Assembly (NCBI GenBank): GCA_019358975.1
Contig: JAHHIL010000016.1
Span: 36,852 to 100,851, forward strand
DNA: 64,000 nucleotides
Direction: 5' to 3'
From: Trichocoleus desertorum ATA4-8-CV12
GTDB taxonomy: Bacteria; Cyanobacteriota; Cyanobacteriia; FACHB-46
The notes under the pieces were generated by a model. It saw only the letters and a list, made by a program, of their open reading frames with translations, made no database searches and was not told where the DNA came from. Shown piece after piece: positions 41,398 to 50,401 of the stretch. Positions within the stretch are counted from its first letter, which is position 1. Every line of letters starts with the position of its first letter. The translations under genes and the position numbers were made by a program.

Positions 41398-44292
41398 TCA
41401 GGATGTTTTTTCTGGGTGTGGTTTTTGCTTCACTGGTAGCTTCAGGACAAATTCCGTGCCCTGCCCTAACTCAGAGTGGCAAACTAACTCACCATGATGC
41501 TTCTCAGCAATTTGATGACTAATAAATAAGCCCAAACCAGTTCCTTGATCTATTGGTTTAGTTGTGAAGAAAGGGCTCAGCAACTTAGCTTGAACCGCTT
41601 CTGGAATACCTCGACCGTTATCTTGAATCGACACCTCTACCCACTCGGCATTGACACAGCGGGTTGCAATGGTGATAGCTTTAGGCGAAGTTGCATTCTC
41701 AGTGACAGCCTCTCCTAATTCATCGATCGCATTACTCAGCAAATTCATAAAAACTTGGTTGAGCTGTCCAGCGTAGCATTCTACTAACGGCAACTCCCCG
41801 TAGTATTTCTCGATCGCAATCACAGCGTTAGACATTCCTGGCTTTAATCGATGTTGCAGGATTAAAAGTGTACTCTCCAACCCTTCATGTAGATCAACTG
41901 CTCTCACATCTGCTTCGTCAAGACGCGAGAAGTTACGCAAAGAACGGACAATTTCCCGAATGCGGTCAGTGCCCAGCTTCATCGAAGCACACAGTTTTGG
42001 AAAATCCTCCTCAATGTAGCTGAGGTCGCTGTCAGCAAGCTGCTGATCTAGATCTGCTGATGGAGTAGGATGTTCCTGCTGATAGGCATGAATTAGATCT
42101 AGTAAGGTTTGGGTATACTCCTGAATCGGCGCTAAGTTGCCGTGAATGAAGTTGATAGGATTATTGACTTCGTGAGCAATGCCAGCCACAAGTTGGCCTA
42201 AGCTCGACATCTTCTCGCTATGCACTAACTGAAGTTGAGTTTGATTCAGGTCAGTTAAGGTTTTTGCCAGTTGTGCAGCCTGTTCTTTAGTATTTGCCAG
42301 CAATTGCGCGTGTTGTAGTGCTACCCCTAGTTGGGTAGCGATTTGGCTGACAAACTCAACTTCCGATTGTTTCCACTGACGAGTCGTAGAATGTTGATAA
42401 ACACCTAGTAGACCCCACAGGTTCGGACCGACAAAGAGTGGCACAACCATAAAAGACTTGATCTCAAACTGCTCCAGCAAGTCGATGTGACACTGGGCAT
42501 ATCCTGGCTGGTAAATGTCATTGACAACGGAAATCTCACCGTTGCGATATCGTCCACCTTGGGTTTCCTGGAGGTGAGTGTCATCCCAAACCATGTTTAC
42601 GCCCAGATGACCAATGCTTTGCCATTCCGATGTAGTGGCTTCGTAGTTCCCAACAAATCCTCCGCCCCAGTCAGGAGTGAAACGATACACAGCCACTCGT
42701 TCTGCTTTGAGCACTTGGCTGAGTTCTTGCGTAGTGATTTGAAAGATGGTGTCAATCTCTAAAGACTGACGGATTTTAGCCACGATGCGAGACAGAGTTG
42801 TCTGGCGATCTACTAAATGCTCTAATTCTATGTTTGCTTGCTGAAGCTGCTCAGAACGCTGTTTCAGTTCTTCCGTCCGTTCTTCAACCTGCCGCTCTAA
42901 ATTAGCATTCAGCCCTTGCACCTGTTGGTACAGCCGATATTGTTTTGCTGTTGCGGAGAAGCGTTCCCCCAGGACTTGGGCGTATTTGATCTCTTCTTCG
43001 ACCCAACTTTGCGATCGCTCCTTCTGGATTTGCCGCCATACGTCGAAAGATTGCCGTGCCATCAACTGGCGTGTATCCGGATTGTGATACCCAGCCCAAA
43101 GGGTTTCAGTATCGAGTCCACTGCGGAAGAAGGTGAGACAACCAATGACTTGAGCGCCATGCTTGAGAGGAATAATTAAGGTGCTGCGAATCCTGGTGTC
43201 ATTGAAGAAGGGGGCTAAGGTTCGAAACAGGGGTTCTTGATAAATATCATTGACCGCCCAGGATAAAGCCACTGGTTTTGTAGATTGAGTCGGTTCTGCT
43301 AGTGCGTAAACAGCCCGCATCCACTCAATCGACCAAGGCTGATACCCTGTCCCATCCGTAGAAGTATTCAAGACTGAGTGTAGATACTTCTGCCACACTA
43401 AGTTCTCCTCAATGAAGCGCTTCTGAGCAGGATCAATGAAGCTAGGCTGTTCGCCGTGAGTGTAAAGTTCTCTAGGTTGATGGGCATCCGGAAACAGATA
43501 GAGTCTGCCGCCAGCATCAAGAGTATCAGCGGCTTCCTCTAGAGCGTCTTGCCAGTTTACGGTGGGAGAGGTTTGTAGCAGGGCTGTGACTCGATTCAGG
43601 TTGGCTTCTTGTCGGGCTTGGGCTCGCACCTGCTCCAGCAAAATTGATTGGGCAATGGCAACAGCGACTTGGTCTACGACCGCCTGGATAAACTGCAACT
43701 CTTCTTCCGTGACTGTACGAGGCTCGGCGTGATGGGAAACCAAGAGACCCCAAAGTTGAGTCTGGGATTGGAGAGAGGAAGTTTGAGCAGATCCGGTTGC
43801 TTCTGCTTCGAGCAGCACCGGAACCACAATTGAAGACTGCACACCCATTGCCATCAGGTACTCTTGGTGGCAAGGATCGACAGGTCGATACCGGATATCT
43901 GTATCGTTATCGTTAAGCAGTTCTCCACTTTCGGGGCAGTTGAGGGAGCTAATGCCTACCTCATGAGTGCTCATATTCACGATTGAACGTTGCCGAGCGC
44001 GAACGAACAACTCCCGTGCATAGGGGGGGATGTCATCGGCAGGAAAATGCAGCCCGAATAAGGAAGGTAGGCGATCGCTCTGAAGTGACTCAGCAATCAC
44101 AATTCCATGACCGTCTGGTTGAAACTGGTAAATCTTGACTCGATCCGTTCCTAAGTAAGACCGTACTTCTGCCGCTGTCTTGCTTAAGATTTCTGGAAGT
44201 TCTAAGGATTGACGGATACGGTTAGCAATCCGGTGGAGTAATACTTCCCGAGTCAAAGATGAATTGATGTCGTGGGGGGGCAGCATAGTCAC
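41398..44292 (-). CDS. Three-GAF histidine kinase, two putative bilin sites
   Basis: 964 residues, soluble. GAF1 (about 20-210) has the phytochrome-like run HFPADDIPPYARELF and DIRYRPVDPCHQEYLMAMGV with C141-H142, the position of the bilin-binding cysteine. GAF2 (about 235-455) has no such cysteine. A coiled coil (450-500) leads to GAF3 (about 510-665) with QETQGGRYRN and YAQCHIDLLEQFEIKS, C601-H602, typical of cyanobacteriochromes. The kinase has H707 in GIAHEVNNPINF, NQVFMNLLSNAIDE, and G boxes QDNGRGIP and GTGLGLFIS. No output domain or regulator is attached. It is likely a light- or redox-sensing kinase; the partner regulator is not in the window. Confidence 0.88.
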   Translation of the reverse strand: MTMLPPHDINSSLTREVLLHRIANRIRQSLELPEILSKTAAEVRSYLGTDRVKIYQFQPDGHGIVIAESLQSDRLPSLFGLHFPADDIPPYARELFVRARQRSIVNMSTHEVGISSLNCPESGELLNDNDTDIRYRPVDPCHQEYLMAMGVQSSIVVPVLLEAEATGSAQTSSLQSQTQLWGLLVSHHAEPRTVTEEELQFIQAVVDQVAVAIAQSILLEQVRAQARQEANLNRVTALLQTSPTVNWQDALEEAADTLDAGGRLYLFPDAHQPRELYTHGEQPSFIDPAQKRFIEENLVWQKYLHSVLNTSTDGTGYQPWSIEWMRAVYALAEPTQSTKPVALSWAVNDIYQEPLFRTLAPFFNDTRIRSTLIIPLKHGAQVIGCLTFFRSGLDTETLWAGYHNPDTRQLMARQSFDVWRQIQKERSQSWVEEEIKYAQVLGERFSATAKQYRLYQQVQGLNANLERQVEERTEELKQRSEQLQQANIELEHLVDRQTTLSRIVAKIRQSLEIDTIFQITTQELSQVLKAERVAVYRFTPDWGGGFVGNYEATTSEWQSIGHLGVNMVWDDTHLQETQGGRYRNGEISVVNDIYQPGYAQCHIDLLEQFEIKSFMVVPLFVGPNLWGLLGVYQHSTTRQWKQSEVEFVSQIATQLGVALQHAQLLANTKEQAAQLAKTLTDLNQTQLQLVHSEKMSSLGQLVAGIAHEVNNPINFIHGNLAPIQEYTQTLLDLIHAYQQEHPTPSADLDQQLADSDLSYIEEDFPKLCASMKLGTDRIREIVRSLRNFSRLDEADVRAVDLHEGLESTLLILQHRLKPGMSNAVIAIEKYYGELPLVECYAGQLNQVFMNLLSNAIDELGEAVTENATSPKAITIATRCVNAEWVEVSIQDNGRGIPEAVQAKLLSPFFTTKPIDQGTGLGLFISHQIAEKHHGELVCHSELGQGTEFVLKLPVKQKPHPEKTS

Positions 44293-44455
44293 GGTTCAAC
44301 TCAGAATTCAAGGGTTGTTACACTTAGAGTTCCCTTAATTTTCGTAACAGCTAAGGTGCGCCAAAAATAACTTTTGGAAATTGGTTATCTCTGCTGCCTT
44401 GATTTCTGCTGCCTTGATTTTTCTCTGTGAGGTAACTTGCCTCAAGTGCTTTACC

Positions 44456-45271
44456 CTAGGCGAGTTGAGCGAACAAGCTCGACCAATTGAGATCTGCGGG
44501 TCTCTTCCCCTGATTCACGATTTCAAATACCTTACGCGCAGTAGCTGGATGATCTAAACACTCGACGCAGGCAGAGGCTACATCAATTCGACTTGTTTGC
44601 CCAGATAATTGATCTCCTGTCCCCAGCACCACTCCTTGCTTACCTCCGGTTGTAGCCTTCAACAAGGTATTGAGATCATAGGAAGTATAAGGACCATCAA
44701 TCAATCGCCCAGGTCGAATAATGGTGTAAGGCAACCCAGACTGCGCGATCGCTTGTTCTCCTTTTTGCTTTGCATCCAGCACGCCATAAGCATTTAATAA
44801 ATTGTAAGGTGGTTTATCCTTGTGCTCCACGCCACAGGATGAAACAAACACAAATCGCTTTAAGTCCCTAGGCGTAGTCTGCACTAGATGGGTCACTCCC
44901 TCGGCATCTACTTTTTCGGGACTATTCTGAGTGCTGGCATTACGGTAGTTAGCATCAAAATAAATCTTGCCCCATTGCTGCCAGCGTTGTAGACCTGTCT
45001 GGGATGGCAGATCAAAGTCCCAACGAGATGAAGGAAAAGCCGTTGTTCCAGTACAACAAATAATGTGAGTAATATCTGGCATCGCTGCCGGAAGCGTTTC
45101 GGCTTGACGGATATCTCCTACTGCCACCTCCACGCGATCGCCAAACATCTGCTGAGCTTTCTGAGCACTACGGCTAAGGACTCGCACCAAGAATTCTTTT
45201 TCTAGCAGCTTTGCCACTACTAGTTGCCCTACGCCTCCTGTTGCTCCAACGACTAGTACGCGCTCAGCCAT
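44456..45271 (-). CDS. Atypical SDR-family NAD(P)-binding protein
   Basis: 271 residues. Rossmann start VLVVGATGGVGQLVVAKLLE with the atypical-SDR GxxGxxG pattern (residues 8-14), VGDIRQAETLPAAM for the adenine-binding Asp, and FVFVSSCGVEHKD and YTIIRPGRLIDGPY in the C-terminal half. This is the SDR_a5 / Tic62-like group common in cyanobacteria and chloroplasts, where members bind NADPH and some act in redox sensing or electron-transfer complex assembly. The usual Tyr-x-x-x-Lys site is altered (YGVLDAKQKGEQ), so a binding rather than catalytic role is possible. Confidence 0.82.
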   Translation of the reverse strand: MAERVLVVGATGGVGQLVVAKLLEKEFLVRVLSRSAQKAQQMFGDRVEVAVGDIRQAETLPAAMPDITHIICCTGTTAFPSSRWDFDLPSQTGLQRWQQWGKIYFDANYRNASTQNSPEKVDAEGVTHLVQTTPRDLKRFVFVSSCGVEHKDKPPYNLLNAYGVLDAKQKGEQAIAQSGLPYTIIRPGRLIDGPYTSYDLNTLLKATTGGKQGVVLGTGDQLSGQTSRIDVASACVECLDHPATARKVFEIVNQGKRPADLNWSSLFAQLA

Positions 45272-45479
45272 GCTTACGCCTCATTATGCCAGGTCCATTT
45301 CACCAGCCTAAGATACTCTAGAAGGCACAGATTGCTGAACTACAGAAAGGAGTAGAGTTTTCCTAAATTTCTCTAGACACTGGAGGCTTAGAAAAATTTA
45401 CGTGCTTTCCAAAACGCAATAAAGGTTAATTTTGGTGAACTAGGATTCAGCTCTTGAAGGTATTGAAGTTCTAAAGAAA

Positions 45480-46067
45480 TTATAAATTTTGATGAACTTG
45501 CAGAAACTCGCGCAGAGCCCGTAACTGCGCTTCGTTGGGCATAGCGGAAGGATGCACCTGCTTAATCCAGTTCAAAGCTTCCCAGAGTTCCAAATTTTGG
45601 TAAAGGCAGAGGTAGGCAATACAGACTGTCGGCGATCGCTCAATGCCTGCCAAGCAATGAACATAGACCGGGAGATGGTTCTGCACACTCTGATGCACAA
45701 TTTCAACTGCCTTAGCCAGCTGATGCACCTCCAGCTGAGTCGTATAGTAACGATCGGGCAAGATAAATCGGAGGCAATTGAAATCCTGTGTAATGCCTTC
45801 TGGCAAGGAACCTTCAATTTCTGCACAGAGAGAAAGCACGACCTTAATATTGGCTGCAACTAGCCGGGAGTGATCTGCCGCTTGGGGTAACCCTCCCACA
45901 GCCAACTTACCGGGGATCACCCAACTAAAAGGGGTTTGGCGCTGGTAGGAAGATCGCTGTCGTGGTTTTCCGCGCAGCCAGCTATGCCACTGGAGTCGGA
46001 TGGTTTCGATCAGCCATTTAATTTGCCGTAATACTTGTCTCACCTGTATTTCTCGATGCTGACCCAA
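45480..46067 (-). CDS. Dual-specificity protein phosphatase
   Basis: 195 residues. The P-loop HCLAGIERSPT contains the catalytic C138 and R144; the general acid is likely D105 in RFILPDRYYT. The upstream strand FSWVIPGKLAVGGLPQA is the usual opening of this DSP/Cdc14-like group in bacteria. About 45 residues before it are basic (RQIKWLIETIRLQWHSWLRG) and may form a membrane-surface helix. It removes phosphate from Ser, Thr or Tyr of an unknown partner. The exopolysaccharide tyrosine kinase gene lies about 1.8 kb away, in the opposite orientation; a functional link is possible but not shown. Confidence 0.83.
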   Translation of the reverse strand: MGQHREIQVRQVLRQIKWLIETIRLQWHSWLRGKPRQRSSYQRQTPFSWVIPGKLAVGGLPQAADHSRLVAANIKVVLSLCAEIEGSLPEGITQDFNCLRFILPDRYYTTQLEVHQLAKAVEIVHQSVQNHLPVYVHCLAGIERSPTVCIAYLCLYQNLELWEALNWIKQVHPSAMPNEAQLRALREFLQVHQNL

Positions 46068-46398
46068 TTGCTGTTTTCAGTGATCCAGGGACCCCCGTTT
46101 GTAATCCGGATTTGCGTTGACACGCCCGAACTAGTAACGAGTATAGGTGAGCTAAATCTAAAGATTAGCTAGGGATGTTTAACTAATTCTAAATAGTTGT
46201 TCTAACTAAGTAGTTGAACTATTCATAAATAACTCATCCTGTTTTGCAAAAGTATGGCATTGTTTATTGAAAAGTCTTCATGCTTTCAAATTCCCTGCCA
46301 TCACCAAGTCATAGGGTCGAGGTAATTTACTCAAAAATTTGATTTCAGGTGCGCTCACTTCAACCCAATCATGAAGAAAAAAAGGCAGTCGGCTTCTA
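46068..46398. other. 331-bp divergent region before exopolysaccharide genes
   Basis: This AT-rich region between the phosphatase gene and the polysaccharide export gene should hold both promoters. I see no hairpin, RNA gene or clear operator in it. Confidence 0.4.
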
Positions 46399-47853
46399 AT
46401 GCGTCAACCGAACAACCAGAGAATTGGATTTTCCTTTAGCCATATTACTTTTACCAGCTTATTGCTCCTAGGCAGCACTGCTGCTTCTGGGTGGGCGCAA
46501 ATGCCCATATTAGCGCCTCCCAGCTTAGCGCCTGCGAGTCTACCTCCATCAAGCCCAGCCATGGATGTTTCCCAGGATGGCTACCAATTGGGAGCGGGCG
46601 ATCGCGTGCGTCTAGATATCTTTCAGGTTCCAGAGTACAGCGGAGAGCACCAAGTTTTATCCGATGGTTCTCTGAATTTACCCCTGATTGGCACGGTACC
46701 TGTCCAAGGCATGACGCTCAAGCAAGCCTCTGCGATTCTCTCGGCCAAATATGCCCCCATCATTAAGCGGCCCCTAGTGACGATGACCTTGCTGAGCGCA
46801 CGACCCCTCAAGATTGCGATCGCCGGAGAGGTCAGCCATCCCGGTTCTTATACGGTGTCCCCCAGTGGTGAGCAAGGGGTGCCCACGGTCACTCGTGCGG
46901 TGCAATTGGCGGGAGGAATCACCCAAGCGGCTGATACCAGGCAGGTACAAGTCCGGCGGGCTCGGCCTCTGAATATGGGTGGCGAGCAAATCTTAACAGT
47001 CGATCTCTGGCAACTTCTGCAAACTGGAGATTTACGGCAAGACCTACTGCTGCGAGATGGCGATACCGTTTTTATCCCTACACAAAAAACTGTTAATTTA
47101 GCTGAAGCCAATCAACTAGCTGCGGCTAGCTTTGCGGCCAGTAAAGCAGAACCGCTACGAATTGCCGTTGTGGGGCAAGTGAACCGTCCTGGGCCCTATA
47201 CCCTAACAGGAAATGTGGAGGGGCAGGCAGAGTCAGGTGGGGGAGTGCAAATGCCCACTCTGACGCGAGCGATTCAAGTGGCAGGAGGCATTACGCAATC
47301 AGCGGATATCCGTCAAATTCAATTACGGCGGATGACGAAAACAGGAGCAGATCAAGTCATTGGTGTGGATCTCTGGAAGCTGTTACAGGATGGGGATGTG
47401 CGTCAAGATATTCCCCTGCAAGAAGGAGATACAATCACGATCCCCACGGCAACGGCCATGACCCCCACGGAAGTCACAGAGCTGGCTTCAGCGAGTTTTT
47501 CACCCAGCAAAATTACGGTCAATGTGGTGGGTGAAGTTGTACAGCCTGGTGCAGTAGAAGTGCCACCCAACAGCCCCCTCAATCAAGGGTTATTGGCAGC
47601 AGGAGGCTTTAACCGCAGAGCGAAAAAAGGCTCGGTAGAGCTAATTCGGCTCAATCCTAATGGCACTGTGTCCCGACAGCAAGTCGCGATTAATTTCTCC
47701 AAGGGGTTGAGTGACAAAGACAATCCCCCCTTACGGAACAATGACACTATTATTGTCAAGCGATCGGGCATTTCTGGGTTTTCAGACGCAGTCGGCACTG
47801 TGCTCTCACCGCTGACCAGTGGTTTCGGTCTCTTTAGGCTCCTCGGTCTTTGA
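46399..47853 (+). CDS. Polysaccharide export outer-membrane protein (Wza-like, SLBB)
   Basis: 484 residues with a signal peptide (FTSLLLLGSTAASGWA). A Poly_export domain opens with DGYQLGAGDRVRLDIFQVPE and LSDGSLNLPLIGTVPVQGMT. Three SLBB domains follow (about 135-230, 250-345 and 370-455), with KIAIAGEVSHPGSYTV, RIAVVGQVNRPGPYTL and VNVVGEVVQPGAVEV; the first two are near-duplicates with ITQAADTRQVQVRRA and ITQSADIRQIQLRRM. It forms the outer-membrane channel for exopolysaccharide in a Wzy-type pathway. The tyrosine autokinase gene begins 42 bp downstream, so they form an operon. Confidence 0.9.
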   Translation: MRQPNNQRIGFSFSHITFTSLLLLGSTAASGWAQMPILAPPSLAPASLPPSSPAMDVSQDGYQLGAGDRVRLDIFQVPEYSGEHQVLSDGSLNLPLIGTVPVQGMTLKQASAILSAKYAPIIKRPLVTMTLLSARPLKIAIAGEVSHPGSYTVSPSGEQGVPTVTRAVQLAGGITQAADTRQVQVRRARPLNMGGEQILTVDLWQLLQTGDLRQDLLLRDGDTVFIPTQKTVNLAEANQLAAASFAASKAEPLRIAVVGQVNRPGPYTLTGNVEGQAESGGGVQMPTLTRAIQVAGGITQSADIRQIQLRRMTKTGADQVIGVDLWKLLQDGDVRQDIPLQEGDTITIPTATAMTPTEVTELASASFSPSKITVNVVGEVVQPGAVEVPPNSPLNQGLLAAGGFNRRAKKGSVELIRLNPNGTVSRQQVAINFSKGLSDKDNPPLRNNDTIIVKRSGISGFSDAVGTVLSPLTSGFGLFRLLGL

Positions 47854-47895
47854 TCCTCACCAGACTCATCTTCTAGGGTAAATAGTAGGCAACTT

Positions 47896-50229
47896 ATGCA
47901 GATGGAACCATACTCCTATCCTTTAGTACCAGGACAGCCGCAGCCCGCTGGCGAGATGCAACCTCACGCTCTACCGCTGACGTATTATGCACCACAGCCC
48001 TACTATGCCAAAGACGAGCTAGATCTCAAAAATTTCCTAGAAGTTTTACGCCGTCGAGCCTTGGTTGTGGCAAGTGTGGCGATCGCAGTCACAGCTACCA
48101 CTTGGGGTTGGACTTGGACTCGAACTCCTATTTACAAAGGGGACTTTCAAGTTCTGGTCGAACCTATCACCGATACCCAAACGCCCCAGAAGTTACTGCA
48201 AGACAATCAGAGCGTTCTGCAACCAACCTTCGACTACGCCACCCAAATTGAGGTACTGCGTAGCCCAGAACTATTAGCCCCAATAGTATTGCAGTTACAG
48301 AAGCAATACCCCGACCTTAGCTATGCTTCTTTGGTGCAAAACCTTACCATTAGTCAGCTCAGCAACACAAAAATTCTGTTGGTTAGCTATCGCGACTCTG
48401 ACCCTAAAAAAGTGCAAACCGTTTTAGAAAACTTGTCAACACTATACCTGAATTACGGGGTGCAGCAGCGGCAAGTCAGCTTACAGCAAGGAACCCAGTT
48501 TGTTGATGAACAACTACCTAAGCTGCGTGAACGGGTAAGCACCCTGCAAAAACAGCTAGAAGATTTTCGCCAAAGATACAGCCTGATTGATCCAGAATTG
48601 CGAGGGAATGAACTGTCAGAGCTGATCAGTGATGTTGAGAAACAACAACAAGAAGCTCGCACGCAGTTGGTAGAAGCTCAATCACTTTACACTACCTTAT
48701 ACAACCAAGTCGGATACCGTCCCGCAGAGGCGATCGCAGCTTCTTCTCTGAGTGAATCTCCCCGCTATCAACAACTCCTCAACCAAATTCAAGAAGTAGA
48801 AGCTCAAACAGCGGTCGAATTGGCTCGTTTTCAGCCAACTAGCCCAAATATTCAAATCTTAGAGGACAAAAAACAGCAGTTAGAAGCACTGCTAGATGAA
48901 GAGTCCCAGAAGGTTTTGGGTAACCAGTCGCGACCGAGTGGTGCCGATGGCAACTTAACCTCTATCTCCCTAGATCTTAGTAAGCAGTTGGTCAATACCG
49001 CCAATCAAGTGCAAGTACTGCAAATGCGCAACCTAGCCCTGGCAGAAGTAGAGCGCAATCTCAAGCAAAACTTTGAGCTAGTACCAGCACTAGCCAGACA
49101 ATATACTGACTTGCAGCGAGAGTTAAAGGTCGCCACTGAAAGTCTCAACCGCTTCTTGGGCACGAAAGAAACACTGCAAATTGAAGCCGCCCAGAAAGCA
49201 ATTCCTTGGCAAGTGATTTCTGCCCCGCAAGAACCCCAACAACCGATTTCACCGAATACGCCTCGCAACTTGGCTTTAGGTGTTGTGGCTGGCTTGCTCT
49301 TGGGAACTGGGGCTGCGCTCCTGAGCGAGAAGCTGGATAACGTTTTCCACTCGCCTACAGATTTAAAGGACTTGACTCGTCTCCCCCTCCTAGGCGTGGT
49401 TCCTTTTCAAAAACGCTTGCCAGAGCCTAACTATGGTGATGTAACCCCTCGGTTTACGCTTCCAGAACACCAAAATTTAACGCTTGAGCCTGGACAACTC
49501 CAATTAGATGAAAACTTAAGCGCTTTCCCGGCAGCGAGTCCTAGCCATTACACTGCTTCTCCTTTCCTAGAGTCATTCCGATCGCTTTATACCAATGTTC
49601 GTTTATTGGGTTCAGATACACCTGTTCGCTCTTTAGTCATTGGGTCAGCGGTACCTGCAGAAGGGAAATCAACGATCTCACTACAACTGGCAAAAGCAGC
49701 AGCAGCAATGGGTCAGCGAGTCTTATTGGTTGATGCTGATATGCGCCGTCCTCAGGTTCATACTTACTTGGGTCTAGCCAACATGCGCGGGCTGAGCCAC
49801 CTGATTGCTACCAATGTAACTGCCGAAGAGGTGATTCAGCGATCGCCTACCGATGAAAATCTCTTTATCATCACCGCAGGGCAAATTCCTCCCGATCCCA
49901 CCAAGCTACTCTCTTCCAAAAAGATGCAAAACTTGATGGCAGAGCTACAGGAAAGCTTCGACCTAGTGATCTATGATACGCCTCCCGTCTTGGGTCTAGC
50001 CGATAGTAGTATTCTGGCAACTTATACTGATGGCATCATCATGGTGGTTGGTCTTGGCAAAACCGATCGCTCAACTTTAGCAATGGCTTTGGATGGGCTA
50101 AAAATTGCTTCTACCCCTGTCCTGGGTATTGTGGCGAATGGGATTAAGGGCTATACCACTCAGTCCTATGATTATTACAATCGCTACTACACCCAAAAAC
50201 GCGACTCTGCGCCCCTGGAAGTTCTATGA
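47896..50229 (+). CDS. Wzc-like polysaccharide co-polymerase and tyrosine autokinase
   Basis: 777 residues. Two membrane segments, at about 55-73 and 455-475, flank a periplasmic Wzz domain with a long coiled coil (about 190-400; RVSTLQKQLEDFRQRYSLID). The cytoplasmic BY-kinase domain has Walker A SAVPAEGKST near 583-592, Walker A' LLVDADMRRPQVH and Walker B LVIYDTPPVLGLADSS. The tail carries a tyrosine cluster (SYDYYNRYYTQKR) for autophosphorylation. This fused architecture controls chain length and export of exopolysaccharide with the Wza-like protein encoded just upstream. Phosphotyrosine turnover would need a phosphatase. Confidence 0.92.
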   Translation: MQMEPYSYPLVPGQPQPAGEMQPHALPLTYYAPQPYYAKDELDLKNFLEVLRRRALVVASVAIAVTATTWGWTWTRTPIYKGDFQVLVEPITDTQTPQKLLQDNQSVLQPTFDYATQIEVLRSPELLAPIVLQLQKQYPDLSYASLVQNLTISQLSNTKILLVSYRDSDPKKVQTVLENLSTLYLNYGVQQRQVSLQQGTQFVDEQLPKLRERVSTLQKQLEDFRQRYSLIDPELRGNELSELISDVEKQQQEARTQLVEAQSLYTTLYNQVGYRPAEAIAASSLSESPRYQQLLNQIQEVEAQTAVELARFQPTSPNIQILEDKKQQLEALLDEESQKVLGNQSRPSGADGNLTSISLDLSKQLVNTANQVQVLQMRNLALAEVERNLKQNFELVPALARQYTDLQRELKVATESLNRFLGTKETLQIEAAQKAIPWQVISAPQEPQQPISPNTPRNLALGVVAGLLLGTGAALLSEKLDNVFHSPTDLKDLTRLPLLGVVPFQKRLPEPNYGDVTPRFTLPEHQNLTLEPGQLQLDENLSAFPAASPSHYTASPFLESFRSLYTNVRLLGSDTPVRSLVIGSAVPAEGKSTISLQLAKAAAAMGQRVLLVDADMRRPQVHTYLGLANMRGLSHLIATNVTAEEVIQRSPTDENLFIITAGQIPPDPTKLLSSKKMQNLMAELQESFDLVIYDTPPVLGLADSSILATYTDGIIMVVGLGKTDRSTLAMALDGLKIASTPVLGIVANGIKGYTTQSYDYYNRYYTQKRDSAPLEVL

Positions 50230-50401
50230 GACCCAGTTAAAAGTTGGCAAATCACCCGGTATAAGGCATCGGGGTATAGCATTGACCTTAGTACTGACTG
50301 CTATACCCCAAGCATTTCAAGTTATTCCATCTCATCATCCCTAGTTATCCCTAGGTTAGGAAGAAGCAAGCAATATTTTTTATCTTTTTCTCTTTCCGGT
50401 T

